This document shows positions 1 through 7,600 of a stretch of DNA of 57,235 nt, in pieces. Within the stretch, counting starts at the first letter, position 1. Each line of letters starts with the position of its first letter. Source of the DNA: Clostridia bacterium (GTDB lineage Bacteria; Bacillota; DSM-521; Neomoorellales; Neomoorellaceae); the NCBI GenBank assembly GCA_030154265.1, contig JASKKH010000011.1, forward strand, positions 1 to 57,235, read 5' to 3'. The notes under the pieces were generated by a model. The model saw only the letters and a list, made by a program, of their open reading frames with translations. It was not told the origin of the DNA and ran no database searches. The translations under genes and the position numbers were made by a program.

Positions 1-294
1 CAACCAGCGAGGAAGCTCAGGGAAAAACTTAGCCGGATATTTATGTAATCCATGTGTTAAACTAGATTGGTCATAACTAATAAACAAAAACCTATCTTCA
101 TTATTGATAGGTAAATCAACAGGAATTTCTCCATCAACCCTTATAATTTTTTCACCAAACTCATTTACAATTTCTTTCACATTATCTAGAGGTTCGTTAT
201 CTTCAAGTTTTTGCGTTCCATTTCTTTTGAATTTTTTTGCAACCTTTGCTTCTATTTCATCAAGTGAGATAGGATAGTAATTTAATGCTTGCAT
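1..294 (-). CDS. DNA methyltransferase, N-terminal part (cut by window edge)
   Basis: The minus frame is open from an ATG at 292-294 to the window edge, giving 98 codons. An AAGGAGG ribosome site lies 10 bases upstream (305-311). A second ATG at 299-301 is in another frame and only 3 bases from that site, so it is unlikely. The last visible residues read LTHGLHKYPAKFFPELPRWL. I know the HGLHKYPAKF.P..P pattern from the N-terminal part of site-specific DNA methyltransferases of restriction or defence loci. The catalytic motif (DPPY or NPPY) lies outside the window. The gene is 134 bases downstream of, and on the same strand as, the interrupted DUF6119 gene, so both probably belong to one defence-type unit. 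The target base and specificity cannot be told. Confidence 0.65.
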   Translation of the reverse strand, partial: MQALNYYPISLDEIEAKVAKKFKRNGTQKLEDNEPLDNVKEIVNEFGEKIIRVDGEIPVDLPINNEDRFLFISYDQSSLTHGLHKYPAKFFPELPRWL

Positions 295-428
295 TTTGCA
301 TTTTCCTCCTTAACATTATGTTCTAAGAGGAGCAGAACAACTTGCTATTCTATAAAAATGAGCAAAAATCCTACCTTATAAAGAATAAAACTGAGAAAAG
401 GCGGTGAAAATTTTCCATACTAATCGAT

Positions 429-2018
429 TTATACCGATTTCTTTATTTTTAACTTAGATACCTTAAATCCCAAAAGATTTAATGCCCTGGTCGTTTGCAT
501 AAAGTTTAGTTTTGTAAAAAACGGAAGTGACTCCGGTAATTGCTTAGTGGATTCGTCAATAAAGGCGAACACAATTTCGTAGTCACTTGGATTAGGCTTG
601 GTGTCTGGAAAATACTTTGCAAAATGTTTATTTTCTTTAGAAACAAGCTGGCGTACTTTTCTCCTAAATTTTTGGTCTTGCAAAAAATTTTCTGCTGATA
701 CCCTACCTTGCGCAAATAAGTGGCTTAAGGTAGAAGAACCTCTTTTAGGTTTTACGTGAATAAACTGCCCATTTTCGGTAAACAAATCGCATAGCTCTAT
801 TTTATCTCTAGCAGTATCACATTGTATTAGTTTTTTATCCATTAGAACAGCGCTTTTCATCTTCTTTGCGGCACGTTTGTTATATTTAGTCTCGTTTTCT
901 GATCCTCGGCAGTCGGGCATTTTTACTTCTGCATCCGGAATATCTTTAACAAAATTTGACACGGTTTTTGCAAAATTAGTTTCAATATTAAACCATTTTC
1001 CCATTGTTAATACATAAAGCTCTTCGTCCAAAAACGTTTCAAAGACAATGCTATCGTAAAGCTTCCACATGGGGATGAGGTCTTCTTCTGTGGATATTTT
1101 TACAAGAATTTTACATTTCTTTAACCTTTTCAAGTCAAGTTTTTCAGGCTCGAAAGTTCTCAAAAAATCTTCTACCTCTAAATCCGGATAAATATCATCC
1201 GTCTTTTTATTGGTTGAATACTTGAAGCCTTCAATTCCGAGCCACTCAACTATCTCAGGCGGAGCAAGATGAATTTTCTCAAATTCTCCTCTTTTAAGAC
1301 GCTCTATTAACAATGTGTCAAGTTTTTCTAAAATGATAGGGTCTCTAACTTCAGATAGGTTGTCTATTCAGTGAAATTGTTCCTTGTATTTATCGCTATA
1401 GTAAGCAGCTAGAAACTTCGGCAGCTTTTCTTTTAAATCGCGAAAGAACATTTTTGCGTTAAATACAAGGGCATCCTTCCCGGTAATCTTTGCAGCTAAA
1501 GTTTGGTCTAACGGTTCGCCCGTTACCATATGCATTAAATCGCGCAGAATATCTAACCCAAACGCATCCATCGAAGAGCTTTTACTTGTTTGTTTTCTGG
1601 TTTGAACTGTCAGCTCTTCAATATTAGACGTGTCTAAACTTCTAAGCTTCGATGGGTCAACTGTGTTTAATGTGACTTTTAGTCCAAAGCCACGTTCATA
1701 GCAATCATCCTTAAGCATATAGTGGCCATACCCGAATGCAATTGCGAATAGCCTTTCTTCACAGTTAATAAACAATAATGCTCTTGTAGAAGCATTGTGT
1801 ACTTCTTTAGTCTCTTCATTACTTCCTTCTTGTAGAAAAGATAGCCATTTAGGTCGTTTTTTTCTGACTTCTCCAATGATAATTATGCCCGGCATATCTA
1901 GTTCTGGTGATATGTCGTATTTATCGTAATCAATTTTTTCTTTCAAGCAATCTTTCCAATTATGAAACTCCGGCTTAATTAGGAACACCGCTAATTGACG
2001 GGATTTTGGTTTTACCAT
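429..2018 (-). pseudogene. DUF6119 / TIGR04141 family protein, interrupted by one in-frame TGA
   Basis: Two open stretches (2018-1368, 216 codons; 1367-429, 312 codons to the TAA) lie in the same frame, separated only by TGA at 1368-1370. The joined product is 529 residues, the usual size for the sporadically distributed TIGR04141/DUF6119 family as I recall it. The N-terminal half starts MVKPKSRQLAVFLIKPEF. The C-terminal half carries HVKPKRGSSTLSHLFAQG, a recognisable family signature. The residues just after the stop read IDNLSEVRDP. My memory of the family has a Trp before this IDN, which would make the change TGG to TGA. The ATG at 2018 follows GAAAGGAT. The function is unknown; the family is found near restriction and other defence genes, as here. 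It could be a dead gene, two separate polypeptides (a TTG at 1313 could restart), a read-through product or a base error. Confidence 0.75.
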
Positions 2019-2166
2019 ATTTTATAATCCTTTCTCCCTTTTCTCATAATTTGCCTATACATGGTTGAAAGAATAGCGCATTATTTTTTAAATTCGACAT
2101 TATTACATATATTTCCTGCAACAATTATTAGTGTTTAATGACCTTCACACGTCCCTCTCCTGTTCC

Positions 2167-2312
2167 CTGTAAAACTGGAAAAACGGACGCAACAGTCCGT
2201 TTTCAGGTTGTTACTGTTGGATTGTTAATGTTAGACTTACGACAACTTGATGGTTATAATGAAAGGTAGCGAATTTAAATTAAAGCGATTCCTAAATACT
2301 GAACAGCATTTA
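2167..2312 (-). repeat. repeat copy A: gene 3' end plus terminator
   Basis: About 145 bases match 6623-6770 in the same orientation at roughly three quarters identity. Both copies contain the AAACGGAC/GTCCGTTT hairpin, a conserved stretch around ACGACAA.TTGAT, ATAATGAAAGGTA, and AAGCGATTCCTAAATACTGA. On the minus strand both encode VFRNR[FL]NL[ND]SLPFII[TV]IKLS followed by a stop, so the repeat is the tail of a gene family and its terminator rather than a simple non-coding repeat. The two copies flank the inositol cassette. Confidence 0.8.
2179..2202 (-). terminator. intrinsic terminator behind the decayed gene
   Basis: The 8-bp perfect stem AAACGGAC (2181-2188) / GTCCGTTT (2195-2202) has a 6-base loop. 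Read on the minus strand it runs into TTTTT. The same structure is at 6635-6659. Confidence 0.65.
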
Positions 2313-2650
2313 GGATTCGCTATATCTTCAAACGGGACAATCCCCCGAACCTCTTCACGGTCTGGATAACCCACAGCTAAAAAGGTAAAATCTATCCACA
2401 ATGATAACCGTCGGTTATATTAGCTGTATCAATATGCAACAAATGGTTTCCGAGGATATCCTGCTCCTGCCAGAATGTTTTATCCTTCTAAAATCTTCTT
2501 TATAATAGAAACGTAGCCAAATGGTGTTTTGGCACCAAATCTGCCGGCACAAAATGGTTAGAAACGCTGCTTTTACGTAGATCAAGGCTTTGGCGGATAA
2601 CATACTCGACCGGTAAAACCGGTGCTAAGGTACTTCTCCCGGAAAGAAAA
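2237..2650 (-). pseudogene. decayed gene of unknown family, minus strand
   Basis: No intact reading frame exists, but the minus strand gives protein-like stretches joined by shifts and stops. From about 2650 there is STLAPVLPVEYVIRQSLDL, further on QEQDILGNHLLHIDTANITD, then after a one-base shift IDFTFLAVGYPDREEVRG, ending FIITIKLS with TAA at 2237-2239. The last 20 codons recur at 6700-6765 with mostly synonymous differences, which supports real coding ancestry. A terminator follows at 2179-2202. I do not recognise the family. The upstream limit is unclear because it runs into the start of the PHP gene on the other strand. Confidence 0.4.
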
Positions 2651-2679
2651 CTAAAAATGAAAGAAGGACGGCGAAACTG

Positions 2680-3567
2680 GTGGAATCTGTAAGAACCGAT
2701 TATCACGTACATCCGGACTATTCCATAGATGCCTTCCCGGTAAAAATAAGGGATTATTGTCACCGGGCGTTGGAATTAGGACTTGGGGAGATTTGCTTCA
2801 CAACCCATTTAGAACTTGATCCCGTACGGCGGGAAATAGATAATTTCGTTTTTTTTAAGGGGAAAAAGCATTCGGTTCATGACCTGACCTGGCTAGACGG
2901 CTATTTTAGCGAAATTGCCCGGGCACGGGAAGAATTTGAGGCTGCAGGTCTCAAAGTAAAGGCCGGAATTGAGGTCGGGTACGACCGGGGTCTAGAAAAA
3001 GATATTGAAAAAATCGTTGAGGAGTATCCCTTTGATTTCGTAATGGGAGCTATCCACTGTCTTAACCACATTGCTATTTCTTCTATGAAGGAAAGCCCGC
3101 GCTATTTCAGTTCCCGGAGTCTCGCCGAAATACGCAACGATTACTTTACGACCTTAAAAGAGGCAGTCAAAACCGGGCTTTTTGATTGCATAGCTCACGT
3201 CGATCTTTACCGGCGGTATGGAATTAAACATTGCGGCCCTGGAATCTTAACCATTCACCGGGGTGCTATAGAACCGGTTTTTAAAGAAATGGCGCGCAAG
3301 GGAATGGGCCTGGAAGTTAATACCTCAAGCCGGCGCCGGGGATTGAAGGAATTTCACCCTTCTCCGGAAATAATTTCTTTGGCGGCGGAAGCAGGTATCA
3401 AAATTTTTACTGTTGGCTCTGACGCACACTCCCTCGATGACTTGGGGGACCATATCCAAGATGCTCTGGCTCTGCTGGAAGATTTTAACCTTTGCAACCA
3501 CGTTTTCACTCGGAGGCGTGCCGTTCCGTGTCTTCACAAAGCGATCGGCCAGAAAGCCGACCGGTAA
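2680..3567 (+). CDS. PHP-domain phosphatase, histidinol-phosphatase-like
   Basis: The 295-residue product belongs to the PHP metal-dependent phosphoesterase superfamily. Nearly the full set of metal ligands is visible: HVH at residues 9-11, TTHLE near 41, the Glu of GIEVGY, GAIHCL, AHVDLY and GSDAHSLDD. The nearest named relatives are HisK-type histidinol phosphatases, but there are no histidine genes here. It ends 18 bases from the convergent end of the inositol operon and shares its GC-rich base composition, so I infer a role in dephosphorylating an inositol phosphate intermediate; this is not proven. The GTG start at 2680 has only a distant AAGAAGG (2661-2667). The frame is open upstream, so the start is uncertain. 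Confidence 0.85.
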   Translation: MESVRTDYHVHPDYSIDAFPVKIRDYCHRALELGLGEICFTTHLELDPVRREIDNFVFFKGKKHSVHDLTWLDGYFSEIARAREEFEAAGLKVKAGIEVGYDRGLEKDIEKIVEEYPFDFVMGAIHCLNHIAISSMKESPRYFSSRSLAEIRNDYFTTLKEAVKTGLFDCIAHVDLYRRYGIKHCGPGILTIHRGAIEPVFKEMARKGMGLEVNTSSRRRGLKEFHPSPEIISLAAEAGIKIFTVGSDAHSLDDLGDHIQDALALLEDFNLCNHVFTRRRAVPCLHKAIGQKADR

Positions 3568-3585
3568 CAGGTGGAGCCGGCAGCT

Positions 3586-4917
3586 TCACATTAATTTACG
3601 GGCATTATAGAGGCGAGCCAAGGCCTGAAGGTGAGTAACGGTAGCAAGCAAGATTAGGGTGGCCGGAATCAGGTTTAAAATACCGCCCAGCATAATGATA
3701 AACAGGCGACCGTCGCGATTAGCCGGGAGGTAACGAAGTATACCGTCATAGGATTCAGGTATAAAGGGCTTGCCGGTCAGAGCATGAAACTTTTCCTTGA
3801 GCAGCATGGACATGGGCATTCCGGTGAGAGTGGCGGCGCAGGCTAGCAGCGCCAGGGAGTTCTCTGCCTTAGAACACCAGGCATATGCCATGCCAAGAAC
3901 AATTAAAAAATCTGCGTAACGGTCGAGCACGGCATCGAAAAGTCCCCCATAATTACTTTTTAAAAACTTTAGGCGGGCAATTTCCCCGTCAACCCCGTCC
4001 AAGATGGAACTGAGCTGCGCCAACAGTCCTCCATAAAGGGGATGCACCATAGCAAAAAAAACAGCTGAAGCCGCTGAAATTAAAAAAGAAAGGAAAGTAA
4101 CTTGATTCGGTGTTATGCTGGTCCGGGCGAAAAGTTTTGTTATCCGAAGGGAAACCCTGCGGTTTAAAACGCGGGAAACAAGACCATCTTTAGGGGGTAC
4201 CAGGGACTGAAGGAGAATTTTTTCAGCGTGGCGGTAGCTGGGAAGGTCATCCACATCAATCCAGGTGCCGTTAACGAAATGTAATTTTACTTTGCGCTGG
4301 CCGGCCAGTATGTTTACCGCATCGGTGAGGGTGTAGCGGCATTGAGAAATTGCCTCGGAAAGGGCTTCCAAAAGCGCCCCGGTGCCAATGAAAAGACCGC
4401 AGTCCACGGTGTTAAAATCACGCAGGTCTTTGCCCAGTTTTACGGCAAAATCCTGCTCAGCTTTTACCTTGGTACATTCCCCCAGGTCATACACGCTTTT
4501 CAGACGCCGGTCAGCAGCCAGCAAAAGTTCATCTTCGTTGATATTTGGCGCCTCGGCAACAAAAGCTTTAAGGACATCGAGTTCGAAGACGTGGTCCGAC
4601 ATTATTAAAATAAATTTTTCTCCCTGGCGGTAATTTTTTCGGAATGTGCAGGCGGACACGCCGTTTCCCAGTTCCCAGTCCGGGTTATGTAAATAGGTAA
4701 TGTTTACTCCGAATTTGCTCCCGTTCCCGAGATGGTCCTGAATTTCACTGGAATAACAGCCGGTTATAATTACAAAGTCATTGATGCCGCATTCCCGCAA
4801 AGCAAGAATGTTTCGCTCAATTAAAGAAAGGCCCAATAAGCGCACAAGAGGCTTGGGACCGCTAAAATGCGGCCTTAGCCTCTTCCCTTCGCCGGCAGCG
4901 AGGATAACGGCCCGCAT
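3586..4917 (-). CDS. bifunctional inositol-1-phosphate cytidylyltransferase / di-myo-inositol-phosphate-phosphate synthase
   Basis: The 443-residue fusion has two parts. Residues 1-235 are a sugar-phosphate nucleotidyltransferase (LAAGEGKRLRP at 7-16 and the acceptor Lys in GPKPLV). Residues about 250-443 are a membrane CDP-alcohol phosphotransferase with the complete motif D307-G...A314-R315-x8-G324-x3-D328-x3-D332 and several hydrophobic helices. This is the known architecture of IPCT/DIPPS: CTP + inositol-1-phosphate gives CDP-inositol, which is then condensed with inositol phosphate to phosphorylated di-myo-inositol phosphate. The ATG at 4915-4917 overlaps the TAA of ino1 (TAATG), so the two are translationally coupled. 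Longer upstream extensions of the frame would overlap ino1 and lack support. An alternative is synthesis of an inositol phospholipid head group, but the fused nucleotidyltransferase favours DIP. Confidence 0.85.
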   Translation of the reverse strand: MRAVILAAGEGKRLRPHFSGPKPLVRLLGLSLIERNILALRECGINDFVIITGCYSSEIQDHLGNGSKFGVNITYLHNPDWELGNGVSACTFRKNYRQGEKFILIMSDHVFELDVLKAFVAEAPNINEDELLLAADRRLKSVYDLGECTKVKAEQDFAVKLGKDLRDFNTVDCGLFIGTGALLEALSEAISQCRYTLTDAVNILAGQRKVKLHFVNGTWIDVDDLPSYRHAEKILLQSLVPPKDGLVSRVLNRRVSLRITKLFARTSITPNQVTFLSFLISAASAVFFAMVHPLYGGLLAQLSSILDGVDGEIARLKFLKSNYGGLFDAVLDRYADFLIVLGMAYAWCSKAENSLALLACAATLTGMPMSMLLKEKFHALTGKPFIPESYDGILRYLPANRDGRLFIIMLGGILNLIPATLILLATVTHLQALARLYNARKLM

Positions 4918-6008
4918 TAACGTTCCCTCCTGCCGGCAATAAATTCTTCTACCATCTTTTTGGCTTCGGTATCGGTGTATTGAATCGGCGGCGATTTCAT
5001 AGTAAAAGCCGAAATGGAAGTCAAGATACCACCAATTTTGCGATCTAGAGCCAGCTTCATGCACCTGATAGCATCTATAATAACACCGCCGCTGTTGGGC
5101 GAGTCTTCTACGGAAAGTTTTACATCCAATGTTAGTGGTACATTTCCGAAGCCCCTTCCCTCCATACGAATATGACAAATTTTATTGTCATTTAACCAGG
5201 GAATATAATCACTGGGGCCGATGTGAATGTTATCATCACTCAGGGAAACTTTCAGCTCTGCTTGTACAGACTGGGTTTTTGATTTTTTCTTGGATTTGAG
5301 CCTACTACGATTAAGCATGTTTAAGAAGTCCGTATTCCCACCGAAATTCACCTGGTAAGTACGGTCAAGAATTACCCCACGGTTTTCAAATAGTTTGGTT
5401 AGAGTTCGATGGACAATGGTGGCTCCCACCTGGCTTTTTACATCATCCCCTATAATGGGAATATTTTTTTCACGGAATTTTTCGGCCCATTTCTCATCGG
5501 AAGCGATAAAAACCGGCATGGCGTTAATAAATCCTACGTTGGCTTCCAGGCACGCTTCGGCGTAGAACCTGGCCGCTTTTTCGGACCCCACCGGCAGGTA
5601 GTTTATGAGGATTTCTGCACCGCTTTCCTTCAGGACTCTGGCCACATCACAGGGTTCCTGATCGGCAACAACAAAGGTTTTGTTCTCGTCATAATCGGCC
5701 ATGTGCTCAGATACACCATCCAGAACATGACCCATTTGTACCTCAACGGGATAGTCCGGCAGATCCTTGTAAAAGATGGTGGTACAGTTGGGTGCTGCAA
5801 AAATTGCCTCCTTAAGTTCTTTACCTACCTTGCGCCTGTCCACGTCAAACGCAGCAACTACGTTGATGTCTCCAGGTTTATATCCGCCAAGGTCATAATT
5901 CATAAGCCCGATTGTATTTTCCGGCGAGTTTTTGTACATTTCGATTCCCTGGAGCAAAGCACTGGCACAGTTGCCTACGCCTACAATAGCTATGTTTATT
6001 TTACCCAT
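4917..6008 (-). CDS. ino1: myo-inositol-1-phosphate synthase
   Basis: The 363-residue NAD-dependent enzyme converts glucose-6-phosphate to L-myo-inositol-1-phosphate. It has an N-terminal Rossmann motif VGVGNCASALLQG at residues 9-21, the loop GDDVKSQVGATIVHR that carries the catalytic Lys of the family, NFGGNTDFLNML, and a C-terminal SAFTMKSPP. The length matches the short bacterial/archaeal (Mycobacterium, Thermotoga) type rather than the roughly 530-residue eukaryotic type. The ATG at 6008 follows AAAGGAGG at good spacing. It is the first gene of the two-gene inositol operon and sits behind a leader of about 300 bases with an intrinsic terminator, which suggests control by transcription attenuation. 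Confidence 0.93.
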   Translation of the reverse strand: MGKINIAIVGVGNCASALLQGIEMYKNSPENTIGLMNYDLGGYKPGDINVVAAFDVDRRKVGKELKEAIFAAPNCTTIFYKDLPDYPVEVQMGHVLDGVSEHMADYDENKTFVVADQEPCDVARVLKESGAEILINYLPVGSEKAARFYAEACLEANVGFINAMPVFIASDEKWAEKFREKNIPIIGDDVKSQVGATIVHRTLTKLFENRGVILDRTYQVNFGGNTDFLNMLNRSRLKSKKKSKTQSVQAELKVSLSDDNIHIGPSDYIPWLNDNKICHIRMEGRGFGNVPLTLDVKLSVEDSPNSGGVIIDAIRCMKLALDRKIGGILTSISAFTMKSPPIQYTDTEAKKMVEEFIAGRRER

Positions 6009-6300
6009 TTTAATTCCTCCTTTTTTTAATTTTATTTGCAGCTTTTCTAATGAACGCCCCTTCTAGATAAAGGCATCCCCCCCTTGAAACAAAAAAACTC
6101 CCGATGCGTAACCGGGAGTGTCGTTTACTTCAGCCATTACACGAACAACTGGTACAACGATCACAGAAACTGTTTGATATGTTTTCATGTTTTCTTGATC
6201 AGGAAAGATACACTCCCTTAAAATACTTCTCTTCAAATAAGAGATTCTTTTCACCTTGCCGGTTATTAAAACCGGTAAAAAGATATCTGCAGTTTACCTA
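6009..6300 (-). promoter_or_regulatory. ino1 leader with terminator and competing anti-terminator pairing
   Basis: Read on the minus strand, the leader has a CCGGTT/AACCGG hairpin (about 6256-6275), then GGGAGTGT (6217-6210), then about 90 bases later ACACTCCC (6121-6114), which is the 5' arm of a strong terminator. GGGAGTGT is perfectly complementary to ACACTCCC over 8 bases, so two mutually exclusive structures are possible: terminator, or anti-terminator. The family is unknown to me. I see no T-box (TGGNACC), SAM, ydaO, PreQ1, ZTP or fluoride motif. A frame starting at an ATG near 6188 runs through the terminator but has no ribosome site. Confidence 0.55.
6091..6121 (-). terminator. intrinsic terminator inside the ino1 leader
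   Basis: On the minus strand ACTCCCG (6119-6113), a 9-base loop and CGGGAGT (6103-6097) are followed by seven T. It lies about 85 bases upstream of the ino1 ATG and downstream of the predicted promoter, so it is placed as an attenuator. Confidence 0.75.
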
Positions 6301-6317
6301 GTCTTTCTTTATTTATA

Positions 6318-6345
6318 AGTATATTTTATTAGCACTCAACGGCAA
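6318..6345 (-). promoter_or_regulatory. predicted sigma-A promoter of the inositol operon
   Basis: On the minus strand TTGCCG (6345-6340), a 16-base spacer and TATACT (6323-6318). It is placed about 300 bases before ino1, giving the long leader. The call rests on motif match only. Confidence 0.4.
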
Positions 6346-6622
6346 CGAATGCTGCCATTAATTATGGTATAAGCAAAATAATCCAATTTCAAGTCCCATT
6401 TTAGCGTTTTTTACCTTAAATAAGGCTTTAAAAAGAAAACAAGAAATGTGAATATTTAAATAATATTCATTTCCGGCGAATTATGCCCGATATTTTGGTA
6501 TTTTATTTAAGAATTGTTCAGTAAAGTCTTAGGTAACTATTAGGTGTCTTTGTGAATTAGTGCCACTGAATAATTATTTTATTAAATCTTACATATCCTC
6601 TCTATACATCTTTCGTCGGTCT
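6346..6622. other. non-coding stretch, nothing recognised
   Basis: AT-rich sequence between the predicted inositol promoter and repeat copy B. I see no gene, RNA or further repeat in it. Confidence 0.5.
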
Positions 6623-6770
6623 ATCGTAAAATAGAAAAAACGGACGCTACCGTCCGTTTGCGAGGGGGTTACTATTTATCTATTGCTTTACGCCTCACGA
6701 CAATTTGATAACTATAATGAAAGGTAAAGAATCCAAATTTAAGCGATTCCTAAATACTGAAAACTATTTA
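6623..6770 (-). repeat. repeat copy B: gene 3' end plus terminator
   Basis: This is the second copy of the element at 2167-2312. Only the last 20 or so codons of the minus-strand gene remain (reading back from the TGA near 6702); the frame is closed by a TAG just upstream. The terminator stem AAACGGAC (6638-6645) / GTCCGTTT (6652-6659) is intact with six T on the minus strand. The differences from copy A are mostly synonymous. Confidence 0.75.
6635..6659 (-). terminator. intrinsic terminator in repeat copy B
   Basis: 8-bp stem with a 6-base loop followed by T6 on the minus strand. It could also end transcripts of the small gene at 6810-7070. Confidence 0.6.
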
Positions 6771-6809
6771 TACTCTCATATATTATGGACTTTAGTTACT
6801 GTTTCTGTA

Positions 6810-7070
6810 TCACCGGCAACCACCAGCTTCATGTAGTTTAATTGCTTCATCCAGAAGCTCTTCATTGGATTCCATATATTGATTACCTAAAGTTTCTTCA
6901 GTAATGGATGTTCTTGCTTCTTCAACTTCTTTTGTAACTGTTTGATTGTTTTCAACTTCCTCAGTTTCGTTTTGGGTTGCCTCTTCATCCAATTTTTTGT
7001 TGTTGTTAGATGTCTTGCGTTGTTCATTAGCGTTATAAATCTTTTTTATCTGCTGCCAATACCAGGACAT
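6810..7070 (-). CDS. small acidic hypothetical protein
   Basis: 86 residues, preceded by GGAGGGATTGTAGGT before the ATG, a good ribosome site. The protein starts MSWYWQQIKKIYNANEQ, then is rich in Glu, Asn and Thr over residues 20-65 and ends HEAGGCR. There is no signal peptide and no membrane segment. I do not recognise a family. It reads toward repeat copy B, whose terminator may serve it. The low-complexity middle makes it possible that it is not a real gene. Confidence 0.45.
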   Translation of the reverse strand: MSWYWQQIKKIYNANEQRKTSNNNKKLDEEATQNETEEVENNQTVTKEVEEARTSITEETLGNQYMESNEELLDEAIKLHEAGGCR

Positions 7071-7188
7071 ACCTACAATCCCTCCATAATAAGAGCTTTA
7101 GGGTAATCACCATTAACAATCTATTCTCTATACTTTCAATTAGTTACTGGTAATTAGTTAAAGTCCATAATTTTTACCTCCACTTGTG

Positions 7189-7262
7189 TATTGAAATTGC
7201 GTCATAAATAGTTAATCCCGTACCACTTTTATAGTGATACGGGATACTTTTTTGGCATTAAA
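7189..7262 (+). repeat. terminator-type repeat, copy 1
   Basis: About 74 bases match 25853-25925. The core TCCCGTACCAC (7216-7226) / GTGATACGGGA (7234-7244) forms a stem with one mismatch and is followed by TACTTTTTT. The copy at 25.9 kb sits right behind the big SLH gene. Here no intact gene precedes it, so it may be the tail of a lost gene. Confidence 0.7.
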
Positions 7263-7330
7263 TTATCTTTTAAGTTTAATATTTTCTTTCTCATCAAGAA
7301 CCGCATAATAGGGGGTAAAAAAGACTGTGA

Positions 7331-7360
7331 TTGACAACTGTCCAGTATGTCGGTTATAAT
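7331..7360 (+). promoter_or_regulatory. promoter of tRNA-Pro
   Basis: TTGACA at 7331-7336, an 18-base spacer and TATAAT at 7355-7360, 13 bases before the mature tRNA. Both hexamers match the sigma-A consensus perfectly. Confidence 0.8.
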
Positions 7361-7373
7361 ATAATTTGCCTGT

Positions 7374-7451
7374 CGGGATGTAGCTCAGTTTGGCTAGAGC
7401 GCTGCGTTCGGGACGCAGAGGTCGCAGGTTCGAATCCTGTCATCCCGACCA
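7374..7451 (+). tRNA. tRNA-Pro (anticodon CGG)
   Basis: Full cloverleaf: acceptor CGGGATG / CATCCCG, D arm GCTC/GAGC, anticodon stem CTGCG/CGCAG with loop TTCGGGA, T arm GCAGG TTCGAAT CCTGT, discriminator A and an encoded CCA. The anticodon CGG reads CCG proline codons. Confidence 0.97.
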
Positions 7452-7473
7452 ATAATCGTTTGAAATAAACTGT

Positions 7474-7507
7474 TAAGCCTAGCTAATTATGGCTTAGCAT
7501 TTTTTTT
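7474..7507 (+). terminator. terminator behind tRNA-Pro
   Basis: TAAGCC (7474-7479) / GGCTTA (7491-7496) stem followed by CA and eight T. Confidence 0.7.
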
Positions 7508-7600
7508 AATGATTTCTTCAGGAATTAATTTTTTACTCTGTTAGATTGAAAAAGCAAACAAAATACTTACTACAATACATAATATCGGTTGCTACTAAGC

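Noticed and set aside
1368-1370. TGA as selenocysteine codon
   Set aside because: No SECIS-like hairpin is evident directly downstream, and DUF6119 is not a known selenoprotein family; a lost Trp codon is simpler.
4918-5178. Longer N-terminus for the IPCT/DIPPS protein
   Set aside because: The extra 87 codons lie inside ino1 on the same strand in another frame. The nucleotidyltransferase fold starts exactly at the ATG at 4917.
5409-6029. 206-codon plus-strand frame opposite ino1
   Set aside because: It is the shadow of a well-supported gene, with no ribosome site and no recognisable domain.
6063-6254. 63-codon frame in the ino1 leader as a small protein or leader peptide
   Set aside because: No ribosome site, it runs through the terminator hairpin, and no amino-acid codon run typical of a leader peptide is present.
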